33,447 bases of DNA, taken from positions 1 through 33,447 of the forward strand of contig JAHFOS010000030.1 in the NCBI GenBank assembly GCA_023261545.1. The letters are read 5' to 3'. A program made the translations under genes and the position numbers. The stretch comes from a bacterium (lineage in GTDB: Bacteria > Planctomycetota > JADGBV01). The notes under the pieces are model-generated. The model had not been told where the DNA came from. It ran no database searches and saw only the letters and a list, made by a program, of their open reading frames with translations. This document shows positions 21,041-31,100 of the stretch, piece after piece (within the stretch, counting starts at the first letter, position 1; each line of letters starts with the position of its first letter).

Positions 21041-22947
21041 CCGGCTCGCGCAAATTCCTGCTCCTGCACCTCGACAAGGTGCTTTGCGGCGTTGTCGGAG
21101 CGCTCACCCTGGTCGTGATATTCAGCAGCATCTACGATCTTTCGGCCACGCCCGATGCGGTCGTCAAAGCCGACCAGGCTTCCGAGCGGGCCGAGAAACA
21201 CATCGAGCCACCTCCGCCGTTCCCGCCCTTCGATCTCTTGCCGCGCTTCAAGGAAACCCGGGCCTGGAATATCAAGGCCCCTGGCGCCGGTCGCAACCTG
21301 AGCTACATGCAGGAAACCCAGCCCATCGAGGAGCCCAAAAAGAAGTACGAAGAGGCCTTGAAGGCCCATGAGCACATCTACTTCACCGTCGCGGGGGGAG
21401 CCGAAGGCGCCAAGCGGGTCTGCGCCTTTCCGGGCTGCCCGAATGAGGAGCCGGTGGAAAAGGATCACATCGGCGTCTGCTCCGGCTTCAAGAGCTCCGA
21501 GCAGACGGTGACCACTCTCGCCCTGGAGTGGGACGACCCCGCCGACCTCTCGCAGAATGTGGCCATCCAGTATTGCATGCTGGAGCGCCGCAAGTTCAAG
21601 GAGGACCAGAAGCCCGAGGACGGCTGGGTGGACGTGGCGGATCGCCAGGGCAATCCCATCCGCGTGCGCGGAGGCACGGCCGTGCAGGACGCGGAGGGCG
21701 GCCTGGATCACGCGGCGACGCCGAAACCCGAAGGCGGTTTCCAGATGCCGCAGGCTCCGGCGGGAGGGGGCTTCCAGATGCCCATGCCGGGCGGCATGCC
21801 GGGGATGCCGCCGGAATTTGGCATGCCACCACCGGGCCTGAAGCCACCAAAGCCATTTCAGCCGCCCAAAGCGCTGCCCAAGCCGCTCGCCCCTGGGGAG
21901 AAGAAAGACCCTGACGTTGAGAAAATCCATCCCGAACTGTCGCGCCTCAGCCTGAGCGCTCATCAGGCCATCGAACTCCTGCAATCCAAGGAAGAGAGCG
22001 AGGGGAAGCGCGAGCTCAAGAAGCGCCTGCGCAGCATCGAGCTGAGCGAGGACAAGGCCCTGGCGGCCCTCGAAAAACTCAAAAAAGAGGATGAGGGGGC
22101 GGCGCCAATTCAGCAGAACCACTACAAGGTCGTGGACTTCAACCTCGACGCCAATACGGAGTACGACTATCGCGTGCGCGCCGTGGGCACCGGGTCCCAG
22201 AGCGAAATCAAGGGGGCCTGGACGCCCGCGCTCAAGATCAAGACCAAGGAGGACAAGGGCCTGCGGTTCACCTCTTACGCGGCGGCCATCCACACCGGTG
22301 ACAAAGTCGTTTCCCCCGAGCGCGTGACGCTGGTCATCAGCAAGCTCTTCGATCCCCACTGGCCGCCGTTCATGAAATACTTCATTCAGTTTGAGCACCC
22401 GAGCATCGTCCCCGGCGACAAGGACCAGGGGCGGGTGGGGCGGCAGGCCGTCAAGCACAGGATCAAAGACAAAGACGGGGACAACGTACTATGGGACTCG
22501 CTCAACAAGGAGTTCATCACCAAGGAAACCCCCGGTTACTCCTCACCCGTCAAACCCCCGCCGAATAAAAAGAATATTGACTACTACCGCGAAGACGTGG
22601 ACTTCACCACCAAGTGGCTGGCCGATCATATCGAGGAGCGCACCGCCGAGGAAAAGGTCGTGGTCAAGCGCATCAACGAGAAGACCGGACAGTACGAGGA
22701 GGTGCCTGAAACCAAAATCCAATATCGCTACTTTCTAATTCTGAAAGACAAAGAGAATCCCAAAACGCAAATGGAAGTGGAACTCGAACGGCGCAATAAG
22801 AACGACTACTACACCCCGATCCGCAAGACCCAGAGCCAGGGTCCCGGCGCTGGCGCCGGCAATGGGGTGGTGCCGGCGGAAGCACCCGCCGCCGTTGAGA
22901 AGCCCGCCGCGGCGCCCTCCGCGGTGACGGAGGGAGCCAAACCTTGA
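21037..22947 (+). CDS. Bitopic periplasmic protein of the pilus-like operon
   Basis: A 636-residue protein that I cannot place in a named family with confidence. It begins with one transmembrane helix (VLCGVVGALTLVVIFSSIYDL, about 16-36), so the bulk should be periplasmic. Residues 129-148 carry C-x4-C-x9-H-x3-C (CAFPGCP...HIGVC), a possible metal or disulfide site. A Pro/Met/Gly-rich tract spans about 235-275 (MPGGMPGMPPEFGMPPPG), a charged helical region follows, and NTEYDYRVRAVGTG near 375 looks like a fibronectin type III strand pair. By position it stands where PilP or an Amuc_1099-type protein would be, between the PilO-like protein and the secretin, and could bridge the periplasm. The ATG overlaps the previous stop (ATGA), and its own stop overlaps the next TTG start. 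Confidence 0.6.
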   Translation: MTGSRKFLLLHLDKVLCGVVGALTLVVIFSSIYDLSATPDAVVKADQASERAEKHIEPPPPFPPFDLLPRFKETRAWNIKAPGAGRNLSYMQETQPIEEPKKKYEEALKAHEHIYFTVAGGAEGAKRVCAFPGCPNEEPVEKDHIGVCSGFKSSEQTVTTLALEWDDPADLSQNVAIQYCMLERRKFKEDQKPEDGWVDVADRQGNPIRVRGGTAVQDAEGGLDHAATPKPEGGFQMPQAPAGGGFQMPMPGGMPGMPPEFGMPPPGLKPPKPFQPPKALPKPLAPGEKKDPDVEKIHPELSRLSLSAHQAIELLQSKEESEGKRELKKRLRSIELSEDKALAALEKLKKEDEGAAPIQQNHYKVVDFNLDANTEYDYRVRAVGTGSQSEIKGAWTPALKIKTKEDKGLRFTSYAAAIHTGDKVVSPERVTLVISKLFDPHWPPFMKYFIQFEHPSIVPGDKDQGRVGRQAVKHRIKDKDGDNVLWDSLNKEFITKETPGYSSPVKPPPNKKNIDYYREDVDFTTKWLADHIEERTAEEKVVVKRINEKTGQYEEVPETKIQYRYFLILKDKENPKTQMEVELERRNKNDYYTPIRKTQSQGPGAGAGNGVVPAEAPAAVEKPAAAPSAVTEGAKP

Positions 22948-25682
22948 GCTTCCGGCACCTATCCACCTTGGCATGCTTCGCGCTGTCGCTGGGGCTGGCG
23001 CCTGGCTGGGCCAAAGGCCGCGGCGACGCGCCTCCCGCGCCGAGTGAGCCCGCCACAACGGAAGAGCGCGCGCCCTCGCGCTGGCCTGCGCTGTTCAAGA
23101 AGAAGGAGCCCGCTTCCGCCCAGGCTCCGGTCCTGGAGCCGATTCCCGCCGCCGCGCCACAGCCCAAGCCGGCGCCCGCGCTTTTCGGCAAGGTTTCAGC
23201 CGAGCCGCCGGCGGGCAACGACTCGCCCCAGGGCGTGCTGGATCGCATCGCCCGCCAGAAAGCCGTGGCCCAGAGCGCCGAGGAACAGGAGGGCCTGAGC
23301 CTTTTCGAGAAGGGGTTGCAGCTCTATCGCCAGTTCCGCTTCGAAGAGGCGCTCGCGCTTTTCGAGCGCGCGCACGAGCGCCTCCCGGTGAACGAGGACC
23401 TCGAAGCCTACATCGCGCGCGCGCGCTACACGCTCGGCGGCGGCGCCAACAGCGAGGTCCGCGCGGTTTCCAACTGGATCGGCGAGGGCAAGGTCATCCA
23501 GGAGCGCGAGGCGCTTTTGAAGATCCGCCACCACCTCACCACGGGGGAGGACCTGCTCGCCAGCGCCGAGAAGCGCTGGGCGGGATCCCCTGATGAGCCC
23601 GCCGACAAATCCCAGGCCATGCTGCTGCTCGCGCGGGCGCGCATCGAGCTGCGCCAGGCCCAGGAGTCGGCGCATGCCATCGAGGTGGGGACCGATGTCT
23701 CCCAGGAGCTCGGGCGCATCCAGGCGGGGCTCGGCCGCATGGACGTGCTGGAAGCGCAGTGGAAGGCGGTCCTGGACGAGGAGCGCAAGCTGCGCGCCCA
23801 GCAGAAGGCCACGGACCTCGCCAAGGAGCAGTCGGATTACGAGAAGGCCAAACTGGATCGCCTCGTCTCCCAGGCGCGCAAGGATTACCTGGGCGGTTTT
23901 TACGACAAGAGCGAGGACGTCTCGCGGCGCATCCTCAAGGAGTGGCCCGACCACAAGGAGGCGCGCAAAATATTGGACAAGAGCCGCGCCCGGGGCGATC
24001 GCGGCAAGCTCGACGAGGCGCGCCGCAAGAGCGCCGAGGAGTGGAAGAAGAACATGGAGCGCATCCATTCCGCCTCCATCGCCTATTCCGAGGAGCTCAC
24101 CTATCCCGAGAACTGGGATCGCATCCGCGAGCGCAAGCCGCAATCCATCCGCAAGGTGGACGACCCCGAGTGGAAGAAGAACCTGAAACGCGAGATGAAC
24201 AAACCGGTGACGCTGTTCCTGGCCGACAATACGCTGGACGAGGCGGTGGCCATGCTGCAGGACCAGACGGGCATCAACATCGTGGTGGACCGCGGGCTTT
24301 TCCTGGAAGAAGCGCGCATCCCCTCGCTGCGGTTGCGCGACGTGCGCTTTTCTTCGGCGCTCACCTGGCTGCTGGAGAGCCTGCCTTCGGAGCAGAAACT
24401 GGTCTATACGCTGCGCGACGGGGCGGTGTTCGTCACCAGCAAGGAACGCGAGGCCCTGGTGAACCGCCCCGAGCAAATCCTCTATGATGTCACCGACCTC
24501 ATCACCGCCTTCCAGGATTTCTCGCTCACCAGCGGCGGCGCGGGAGCCGGGGGGCTCTACATCAAGAAGGGCGAACAGCTCTCCTCCGTGGACAAAGCGG
24601 GTGATAAGACGGCCCTGGGTTCCGACAAGCTCATCCAGGTCATCAAGGAGAACGTTGATCCCACATCCTGGGGGGTCGCGGACTCCGGCGTGGACATCGT
24701 CGAATTCGAGATCGGCAAGCTGCTCATCTCCCAGACGCCCGACAACCACAAGCAGATCGAGGAGCTCCTGGAGCTCTTCCGCAAGCTGCAGACCATGCAG
24801 GTGAGCATCGAGGCCCGTTTCATCGCCTCCGAGGAAGACGACCTGCTGGACCTCGGCGTGGAATGGAAGGGCTTCAACGACGTGCCCTTGCAGAAGCTGG
24901 GCGACAAGCCCGGCGCCGGCGTCTATAGCAGCCGCAACACCCTCGACAGCGACACGCGCGTAGCCACGGTCCTGGGCTCCGCGGGTTCCAGCATCGTCTC
25001 GGAGACCTTCGTGAGCACCAAAGCCCCCGCCAATGCCGGCGCCATCATGCAAATCGCCGTGCTCGACCCCATTCGCGCCAGCCTGGCGCTGCACGCGCTC
25101 TCCGAGAAGAAGAAGGTCAAGGACATCCTCGCCCCGCGCCTCACCGTGCTCAACAACCACCAAGGCTACATCGTGCGTTCCGAGGATACGTCCTATGTCG
25201 CCGGCTACACCAACACCGAAGGCAACCTGGTGCCCACCATTGAACGGGTTTCCTCGGGCGAGCTGCTGGTGGTGCGGCCCACGGTTTCGAGCGACAAGAA
25301 GTACATCACCATGGACCTGAGCCCCCAGATCAGCCGCAACGTCAAGTTCCGCCAGCGCTTCCTGCGCATCGGCACCGACCAGGGCGGATCGCAGTCCGTC
25401 ATCCGCGTGCGCGACACCCAGGAAGCCCCCATCGAGTTGCCCGACCTCCAGGTCTGGCAGCTCCAGACGCGCGTGCAAGTGCCCGACGGCGGCGTGGTGT
25501 TCGTCGGCGGGCGCATGGGCAACAAGGAAACCTCCGTGACGCGCGGGGTGCCGGTGCTTTCCAAAATACCGGTGCTCGGTCGGCTTTTCCGCACGGACGG
25601 CGACGGCTCCGAACTCAACAACCTGGTGATTTCCGTGCGCTCCAAAATCCTGCTGTTCGAAGAATACGAGGCCAAGCTGTGA
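22944..25682 (+). CDS. Secretin-type outer-membrane protein, first paralog
   Basis: A 912-residue protein. A signal peptide (LSTLACFALSLGLAPGWAKG) is followed by a Pro/Ala-rich linker, a TPR-like segment (about 110-155, ALALFERAHERLPVN), a long charged helical region (about 190-400), and the motif YPENW near 387. A secretin short domain starts near 421 (VTLFLADNTLDEAVAMLQDQ), a further N-domain contains TPDNHKQIEELLELF, and the secretin barrel domain runs from about 617 to 900, ending with VPDGGVVFVGGRM and VPVLSKIPVLGRLFR. It should form an outer-membrane gate ring like PilQ, close to the Amuc_1098 type in carrying TPR-like repeats. The TTG start overlaps the previous stop (TTGA), and its stop overlaps the GTG of a paralogous secretin. 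Confidence 0.92.
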   Translation: MSFRHLSTLACFALSLGLAPGWAKGRGDAPPAPSEPATTEERAPSRWPALFKKKEPASAQAPVLEPIPAAAPQPKPAPALFGKVSAEPPAGNDSPQGVLDRIARQKAVAQSAEEQEGLSLFEKGLQLYRQFRFEEALALFERAHERLPVNEDLEAYIARARYTLGGGANSEVRAVSNWIGEGKVIQEREALLKIRHHLTTGEDLLASAEKRWAGSPDEPADKSQAMLLLARARIELRQAQESAHAIEVGTDVSQELGRIQAGLGRMDVLEAQWKAVLDEERKLRAQQKATDLAKEQSDYEKAKLDRLVSQARKDYLGGFYDKSEDVSRRILKEWPDHKEARKILDKSRARGDRGKLDEARRKSAEEWKKNMERIHSASIAYSEELTYPENWDRIRERKPQSIRKVDDPEWKKNLKREMNKPVTLFLADNTLDEAVAMLQDQTGINIVVDRGLFLEEARIPSLRLRDVRFSSALTWLLESLPSEQKLVYTLRDGAVFVTSKEREALVNRPEQILYDVTDLITAFQDFSLTSGGAGAGGLYIKKGEQLSSVDKAGDKTALGSDKLIQVIKENVDPTSWGVADSGVDIVEFEIGKLLISQTPDNHKQIEELLELFRKLQTMQVSIEARFIASEEDDLLDLGVEWKGFNDVPLQKLGDKPGAGVYSSRNTLDSDTRVATVLGSAGSSIVSETFVSTKAPANAGAIMQIAVLDPIRASLALHALSEKKKVKDILAPRLTVLNNHQGYIVRSEDTSYVAGYTNTEGNLVPTIERVSSGELLVVRPTVSSDKKYITMDLSPQISRNVKFRQRFLRIGTDQGGSQSVIRVRDTQEAPIELPDLQVWQLQTRVQVPDGGVVFVGGRMGNKETSVTRGVPVLSKIPVLGRLFRTDGDGSELNNLVISVRSKILLFEEYEAKL

Positions 25683-28189
25683 GGATGGCTACCGTGAAAT
25701 GGCTGCGGCGGGGAGTCGTCATCGTCTCCCTCATGGGCCCCCTGGCCGCTCAGGACTGGGTGCCAGCCACGGCCGGCGCCCCGGCCGGCACCGCCATGGA
25801 TTCCCTGTCGGTGAGCGAGGCGGAGAAAAAGGCGCAGGCGCGCAACTACTTCGAAACCGGGCTCATGCTTTACAACCAGCGCCAGTTCGAGGAATCGGAG
25901 CGCCATTTCGAGAAGGCCATCGCCCGCGATCCGTCCTTATCCGAGGCCCGGGATTACCTGGCGCGCGCCAAGGCCGCCCAAGGTGACCGCCACGAGGAGG
26001 TGAGCGAGCAGGCGGGCTGGATCCAGCGCAACAAGCAGGTGCAGGAGGAAGAGCTCAAGATCAAGCTCGACCACCGCATCCAGGCGGCCCGCGGCGACTA
26101 CGAGGCCTTGCAGCAGTCGCAGGCGCCCCTGGAGGCCGGCGAGCGCCTGCAAAAGCTCACGAAGATCCAGGGCGATTTCTCCGAAGCCCTGGAGCTCAGC
26201 CGCGCGCTGCCGCACCGCATGGACACGGAGACTTACGGCAAGCTCGTCGAGGGCTATCTGCGCGCCGTCTCCGATGACATCACCGAGACCAAGGCTGAGA
26301 TAGCCGCGGAGCAGCGCGAGCGGGCGAAACAGATCCACCTGCGCGAGCTCCAGGAAAACCAGAAGTATATCGACAACAAAATCGCCCGGCTCATCCAGGC
26401 CATCGAAGAAGACATCGCGTCCAAGAAGTACGCGGCCGCGGTCAAGCTCGCCGAGGACGTGCTGGACATGGATCCGCTCAACAAGAAGGCGCGCAAGCTG
26501 CGGAATAAGGCGGAAAGCCTGCGCCACACCAGCGAAGGGGATCGCATTGAGGACTTGCGGAGCCAGGAGCTCACGCGCAAGGTCATCCGCATCAAGGATT
26601 CCGGCATCCCCTACACCGAGTACGTGGTCTATCCGGAGGACTGGGAGGAGATAAGCCAGCGCCAGAAACGCGGGCTCGCCAAGAAGCGCGAGCCCGAATG
26701 GAAGCTGAAGATCCTGCAGCTCATGGAGCAGGTGCTGAACTACAACTGCCCGGGCCTCCCTCTGGATCAGGTGCTCACGCAGCTTTCCGAGATCACCGGC
26801 GTCAACATCCTGCTCGATCCGGCGGTGCGGCGCAGCAAGGACGCAGAGGACCTCTTCGTTCCGCCCTTCCGCTTCCAGGGCATGAAGTTCAAGCACATCG
26901 TGAGCTGGGTGGCCCAGAAGGGCAACCTCACGTGGGTGCTCAAGGACGACGCCGTGCTGGTGACCAGCCCCGACTCCGCCTCCGATCGGCTCATCACGCA
27001 GGTCTATGACATGCAGGACCTGCTGGCCCCCAAGCAGAACTTCACGCCGCCCGAACTCTCCATCGGCAGCACGGGGGACAAGGAGGGGGCCATCAACTTC
27101 GAGGAGCCCGCCGCCGCGGCGGAGGGCGCGGCGCCCACGGGCGAGGCCCTGCTGAGCCTCATCAAGCAGACCGTGCCCGGCCGCTGGGAGGTCGCGGGCA
27201 GCGGTGTCGTCATCACGCAGCTCGAGGGTTCCGGGGCCATCCTCGTCAAGAATACCCCGGAAATCCACAACCAGGTCATCGAACTCCTGGAGACGCTGCG
27301 CCGCTCGAGCTCCATGCAGGTCGAGGTGGAGGCCCGCAAGCTCATCGTGCAAAAGGGTTTCTTCCGCGACATTGGCGTGGACTGGCGCGGCATTGACAAC
27401 GGCGACCGCCTCACCGAGGGCGGCGATCCCCAGCCGGGGTTCGTCTATAAGCGCCCTTTGAGCAGCATCAAGGGCGGCATCTTCAACAACGTGCCGGCCT
27501 CCGATACCGCGTCCGCGAACTTCGGCTTCCTGCTCGAACACTCCATCCTCGACAAGTTCCAGGCCCGCATGCTGCTGCGCGTGCTCGAAGAGAACAAGAC
27601 GCTGAGCGAACTCATCTCCCCGCGCATCGTGCTCATGAACAACGTGAGCGGCTACATCCGTCTGGTGCGCAAGCAGTATTACATCTCCAACTACACCCAG
27701 GGCGGAAGCGGTCTACAGCCCGATCTCGCGGACATTGATCAGGGCGAGCTCTTGCAGGTGCGCGCCACCATCTCCAGCGACCGCAAATATATCACGCTCC
27801 AGGTCCAGCCCGACTTCCAGGGCGTGGACCTCACCACGCGCGGGCCGGTGTTCATCCGTGGCGGGGGCTCCCAAGGGCAGTCCATCGGAGTAGGCGGACA
27901 AACTCTGAGCTTCGTCACCCTGGACCAGGAACTGCCCGTGGACCTGCCGATTTTGCAGCGCGTGCGCGTGCGCACCGTGGCGGTCATCCCCGATGGCGGC
28001 ATCCTCATCATCGGCGGCGTGGCCGAATCCAACGAGACCAGCCTCAGCGCCGGGGTGCCGATACTCTCCAAGATCCCCATCCTGGGCCGCCTTTTCCGCA
28101 GCGACAGCAACAAGGACAGCACCAAGGACGCCATGCTTATCGTGAACGGCGCCATCATCATCACCGAGGAACTCGAGGCTGAACTTTGA
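25679..28189 (+). CDS. Secretin-type outer-membrane protein, second paralog
   Basis: An 836-residue protein with the same order of parts as the preceding gene: signal peptide (WLRRGVVIVSLMGPLAAQ), TPR-like repeat (FEESERHFEKAIARDPSLSE), long helical region, YPEDW near 318, secretin short domain from about 353 (LDQVLTQLSEITGVNILLD), N-domain (TPEIHNQVIELLETL), barrel domain from about 544, and IPDGGILIIGGV with VPILSKIPILGRLFR near the end. It is clearly paralogous but far from identical, so the duplication is old and both copies look intact. They may form a mixed ring or serve different stages. The GTG at 25679 overlaps the previous stop; the ATG at 25685 is a possible alternative start. Its stop overlaps the TTG of the next gene. 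Confidence 0.92.
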   Translation: MRMATVKWLRRGVVIVSLMGPLAAQDWVPATAGAPAGTAMDSLSVSEAEKKAQARNYFETGLMLYNQRQFEESERHFEKAIARDPSLSEARDYLARAKAAQGDRHEEVSEQAGWIQRNKQVQEEELKIKLDHRIQAARGDYEALQQSQAPLEAGERLQKLTKIQGDFSEALELSRALPHRMDTETYGKLVEGYLRAVSDDITETKAEIAAEQRERAKQIHLRELQENQKYIDNKIARLIQAIEEDIASKKYAAAVKLAEDVLDMDPLNKKARKLRNKAESLRHTSEGDRIEDLRSQELTRKVIRIKDSGIPYTEYVVYPEDWEEISQRQKRGLAKKREPEWKLKILQLMEQVLNYNCPGLPLDQVLTQLSEITGVNILLDPAVRRSKDAEDLFVPPFRFQGMKFKHIVSWVAQKGNLTWVLKDDAVLVTSPDSASDRLITQVYDMQDLLAPKQNFTPPELSIGSTGDKEGAINFEEPAAAAEGAAPTGEALLSLIKQTVPGRWEVAGSGVVITQLEGSGAILVKNTPEIHNQVIELLETLRRSSSMQVEVEARKLIVQKGFFRDIGVDWRGIDNGDRLTEGGDPQPGFVYKRPLSSIKGGIFNNVPASDTASANFGFLLEHSILDKFQARMLLRVLEENKTLSELISPRIVLMNNVSGYIRLVRKQYYISNYTQGGSGLQPDLADIDQGELLQVRATISSDRKYITLQVQPDFQGVDLTTRGPVFIRGGGSQGQSIGVGGQTLSFVTLDQELPVDLPILQRVRVRTVAVIPDGGILIIGGVAESNETSLSAGVPILSKIPILGRLFRSDSNKDSTKDAMLIVNGAIIITEELEAEL

Positions 28190-31100
28190 GGTTGCGGATC
28201 CTGCTTTTGTGGATCCTGGGTGCCGTCGCGCCGGCGGCTGTCTTTGGCGGAGAGGAAGCTGATTTCGCCCGCGCGCTGGAAGAGGGCGGATTCCTCAGCC
28301 TGGCGCTCAAGCACTACGAGGCCGCGGACTCCAAGGGGGAGATCGCGGAAAAGGACAAGGATGGCCTGTACCTCAAAATGTACCAGCTCTACAGCCAGCA
28401 GGCGGCGCGCGCCAAGGATTCCGCCGTCCAGCAAACCCTGCAGCAGGCGGCCGAGCGTTTTTACGCCAAGATCAAGGACAAAAATTCCGCCGCCCTCCAG
28501 CTCGAGCGCGTCAAATCCAGGCTCGAATTCCTGAGGCAGGCCTCCAACCAGCTCGTGGGCGCTCCCGCGGCTGAACAGGCGCGCCTCAAGGAGGTCGGCC
28601 GCAAGGAATTCCGCGAGTTCATGGAGGTCGTGGACAAGATCCGCAAGGACGTGCAGAAGTGGTTCTACGGCTTCGACGAGAACGACGAGAAGGCTCCGCC
28701 CGCCAAGAAGGCCGAGGCCAAGCAGATGCGCGAGCTCCAGGTCAACGTCAACCTGGACTTCGCCGAAGCCTGTTCGCTCTACGCCACCATCGAGGGCCCT
28801 GCCGACGGCGACGCAAAGAAATGGTTGCTGCAGCTCGCCGAGACGCTGGAGGACTTCCAACGCGAGTACGCGGAATCCCCGGCCGGCATCCGCGCGGGCA
28901 TCTACATCGGGGAGGCCAACATCCTGCTGGGGAACTACGTCACGACCTGGAAAGAGAAACGCAACGGCTTTGAACTCGGCGTCATGGCCTTCAAGGAGGC
29001 CATCCTCTCCTTGAAGGCCATGAAGAATTACACGCAGTGGCGCGACAGCCAGTTGGAATTCGCCTACTTCAAACAAGTCCTCGTCCTGGAGGCGGTGGGC
29101 GAGCACGCCCGCGTCGTCGAGGCCGCCGATGCCATGCTCGAATGGCGCAATCCCGAAAAGGTGGACCCCGCCAAGGAAAAAGCCCTGCACGCCAAGCTCA
29201 TGGCCGTGCTGGAAAAGAAGTGCCTGCACCTGCTGGAGCTGCATCAAAAGAACAATGACCGCAAGGCCGCCACCCAGCTCGCGGAAGCCGCGAGCTGGGG
29301 CAAGCGCGTGGCGGAGAAGTGGGGATCGAGCTGGCGCACGAACTTCAACAACATCCTCAAAAAGCTGCCTCCCGGCATCGATCTCACCGCCGATGTGGCC
29401 CTGCTGCGCGCGGACGAGGCCTATCGTGAAGGGTCCGCGAAAATATCCGAAGGCGGGGCGGCCGCCATGTCACAGGCCCTGCCGGCGCTGACACGCGCCG
29501 CGGACCTCTACCTGAAGGCCATCACCCTGAGCGCCAAGGAGGATCGCAAGAAATTCGAAAGCGTGGCTCCGGCGGCCTATTACAAGATGGCGTCCTGCTT
29601 TTACAAAACCGACAACCTGCTCCTGGCGCTGGCGGCCTGCTTGAAAGCTATCGACCACTTCCCCTCCGCGAAATATACCGAAAAGGACGAGCCCGAAACC
29701 TACAAGTGGATCCTCTCCAGCGCGAAGCTCACCAAGAACGCGGCCCTGATGATGTATAAGAAAAGCAAGCAACCTTTCGAGAAGGGCATGTACCGCGCGG
29801 CGCTGCGGCTCATGGGGCGGAGCTTCCCCGAAGAGGGCGGGGACCCGGCCTTCTTCGAGGGCGAGCTCGAGAAGGAGGGCGATAACTTCGCCACCGCCAT
29901 CGAAAACTACAAGAAGGTGAAGCCCGACAGCGACCTCTACGCCATGGCGCTTTTCAATATCGCCGACTGCGGCTACCGCAAGCTCAGGAAGGACGAGGAG
30001 GAGCTCAAGAAGGCCGGCAAGGAGTCCAAACCCGGCAGCGAGGAGTTCGTCAAATCGCGCGAGGAGCTGCTGGAGCGTTTCCTGGACGTGAAGAAAGAGC
30101 TGGCCAAGGAGTTCAAACGCCCCCAGGGGATGGACGACGCGAAGCTCGAGAACCAGCTCAAGAAACGCGGCCAGGCCCTGGACAGCGCGACCGACCGCCT
30201 GGCGAAACTCTACGAGGACCTCGGTCGCTTCGAGAACGCCGTGGCGCTCCAGGAGGAGATCGGCAACCGGCACGAAGGCGGCCCCGAGGGTCGCGCCCGG
30301 GCCTTGCAGCGCATCGCGCAGATCCACTACAACATGGGGAACCTCGAAGGCCTGGACAAGGACATCGTGCGCATCGAAAAATTTCCGGCGGAGTCCCGCA
30401 CGCCCCAGGCCGAGGAAACCCTCAAGGACGCCCTGGAAGACGCCTACCGCCGCCGCTACAACCTGCTGGTCGCCAAGGTCGCGAATCCCCTGAAGCAGGA
30501 GCTGACCAAGGCCAAGGGGGCGGAACTGGAGGCCAAGGAGCGCAAGCTCGCGGAAACCTATATCGAGATGGCCCGGAGCTTCGAGCGCGTGCTGGAAATC
30601 TCGGGCCGCAAGGACGAGGACATGCTGAAGAACGCCATGACCTACTACTTCAACTACAGCACGGATTCCGGCAAAGCCACGGAGCTCCTGCAGCGCTACT
30701 TCGAATGGTTCCCCGACAAGCCGCCCCTGGAAGGCTGGTACCTGGAGCTGATGGGAAAGACCGCGGAAGATTGGGACCGCAAACTGGGCGGCAACCTGGC
30801 CTCGGTCACCAAGCTGCGCGAGGACTACCTCTCCCTTCTGGACGCCCTGTTCGACAAGTCCGACTATTCAAAAATGAGCCTTGAGGAAGTGCGCGACACC
30901 GTGCGCAAGACCAAGGATGTCCCGCGCAATTACCAGCGCGCCCGCGAGACCCTGGAGCGCATGGCCCAGAACCTGGACAGCGATATCGTCTTCAAGAAGC
31001 AGGCCTGGCCAGGCCTCGCGCGCCTGCGGACCGAGGTGCAGCGCGCCGAGCAGTATTACTTGTTGCGCTACTACCTCGGGCAGTGCCATAAGCGCCAGAA

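Noticed and set aside
23196..25478. A 760-codon open frame antisense to the first secretin
   Set aside because: The sense strand carries full secretin motifs; the antisense translation shows none.
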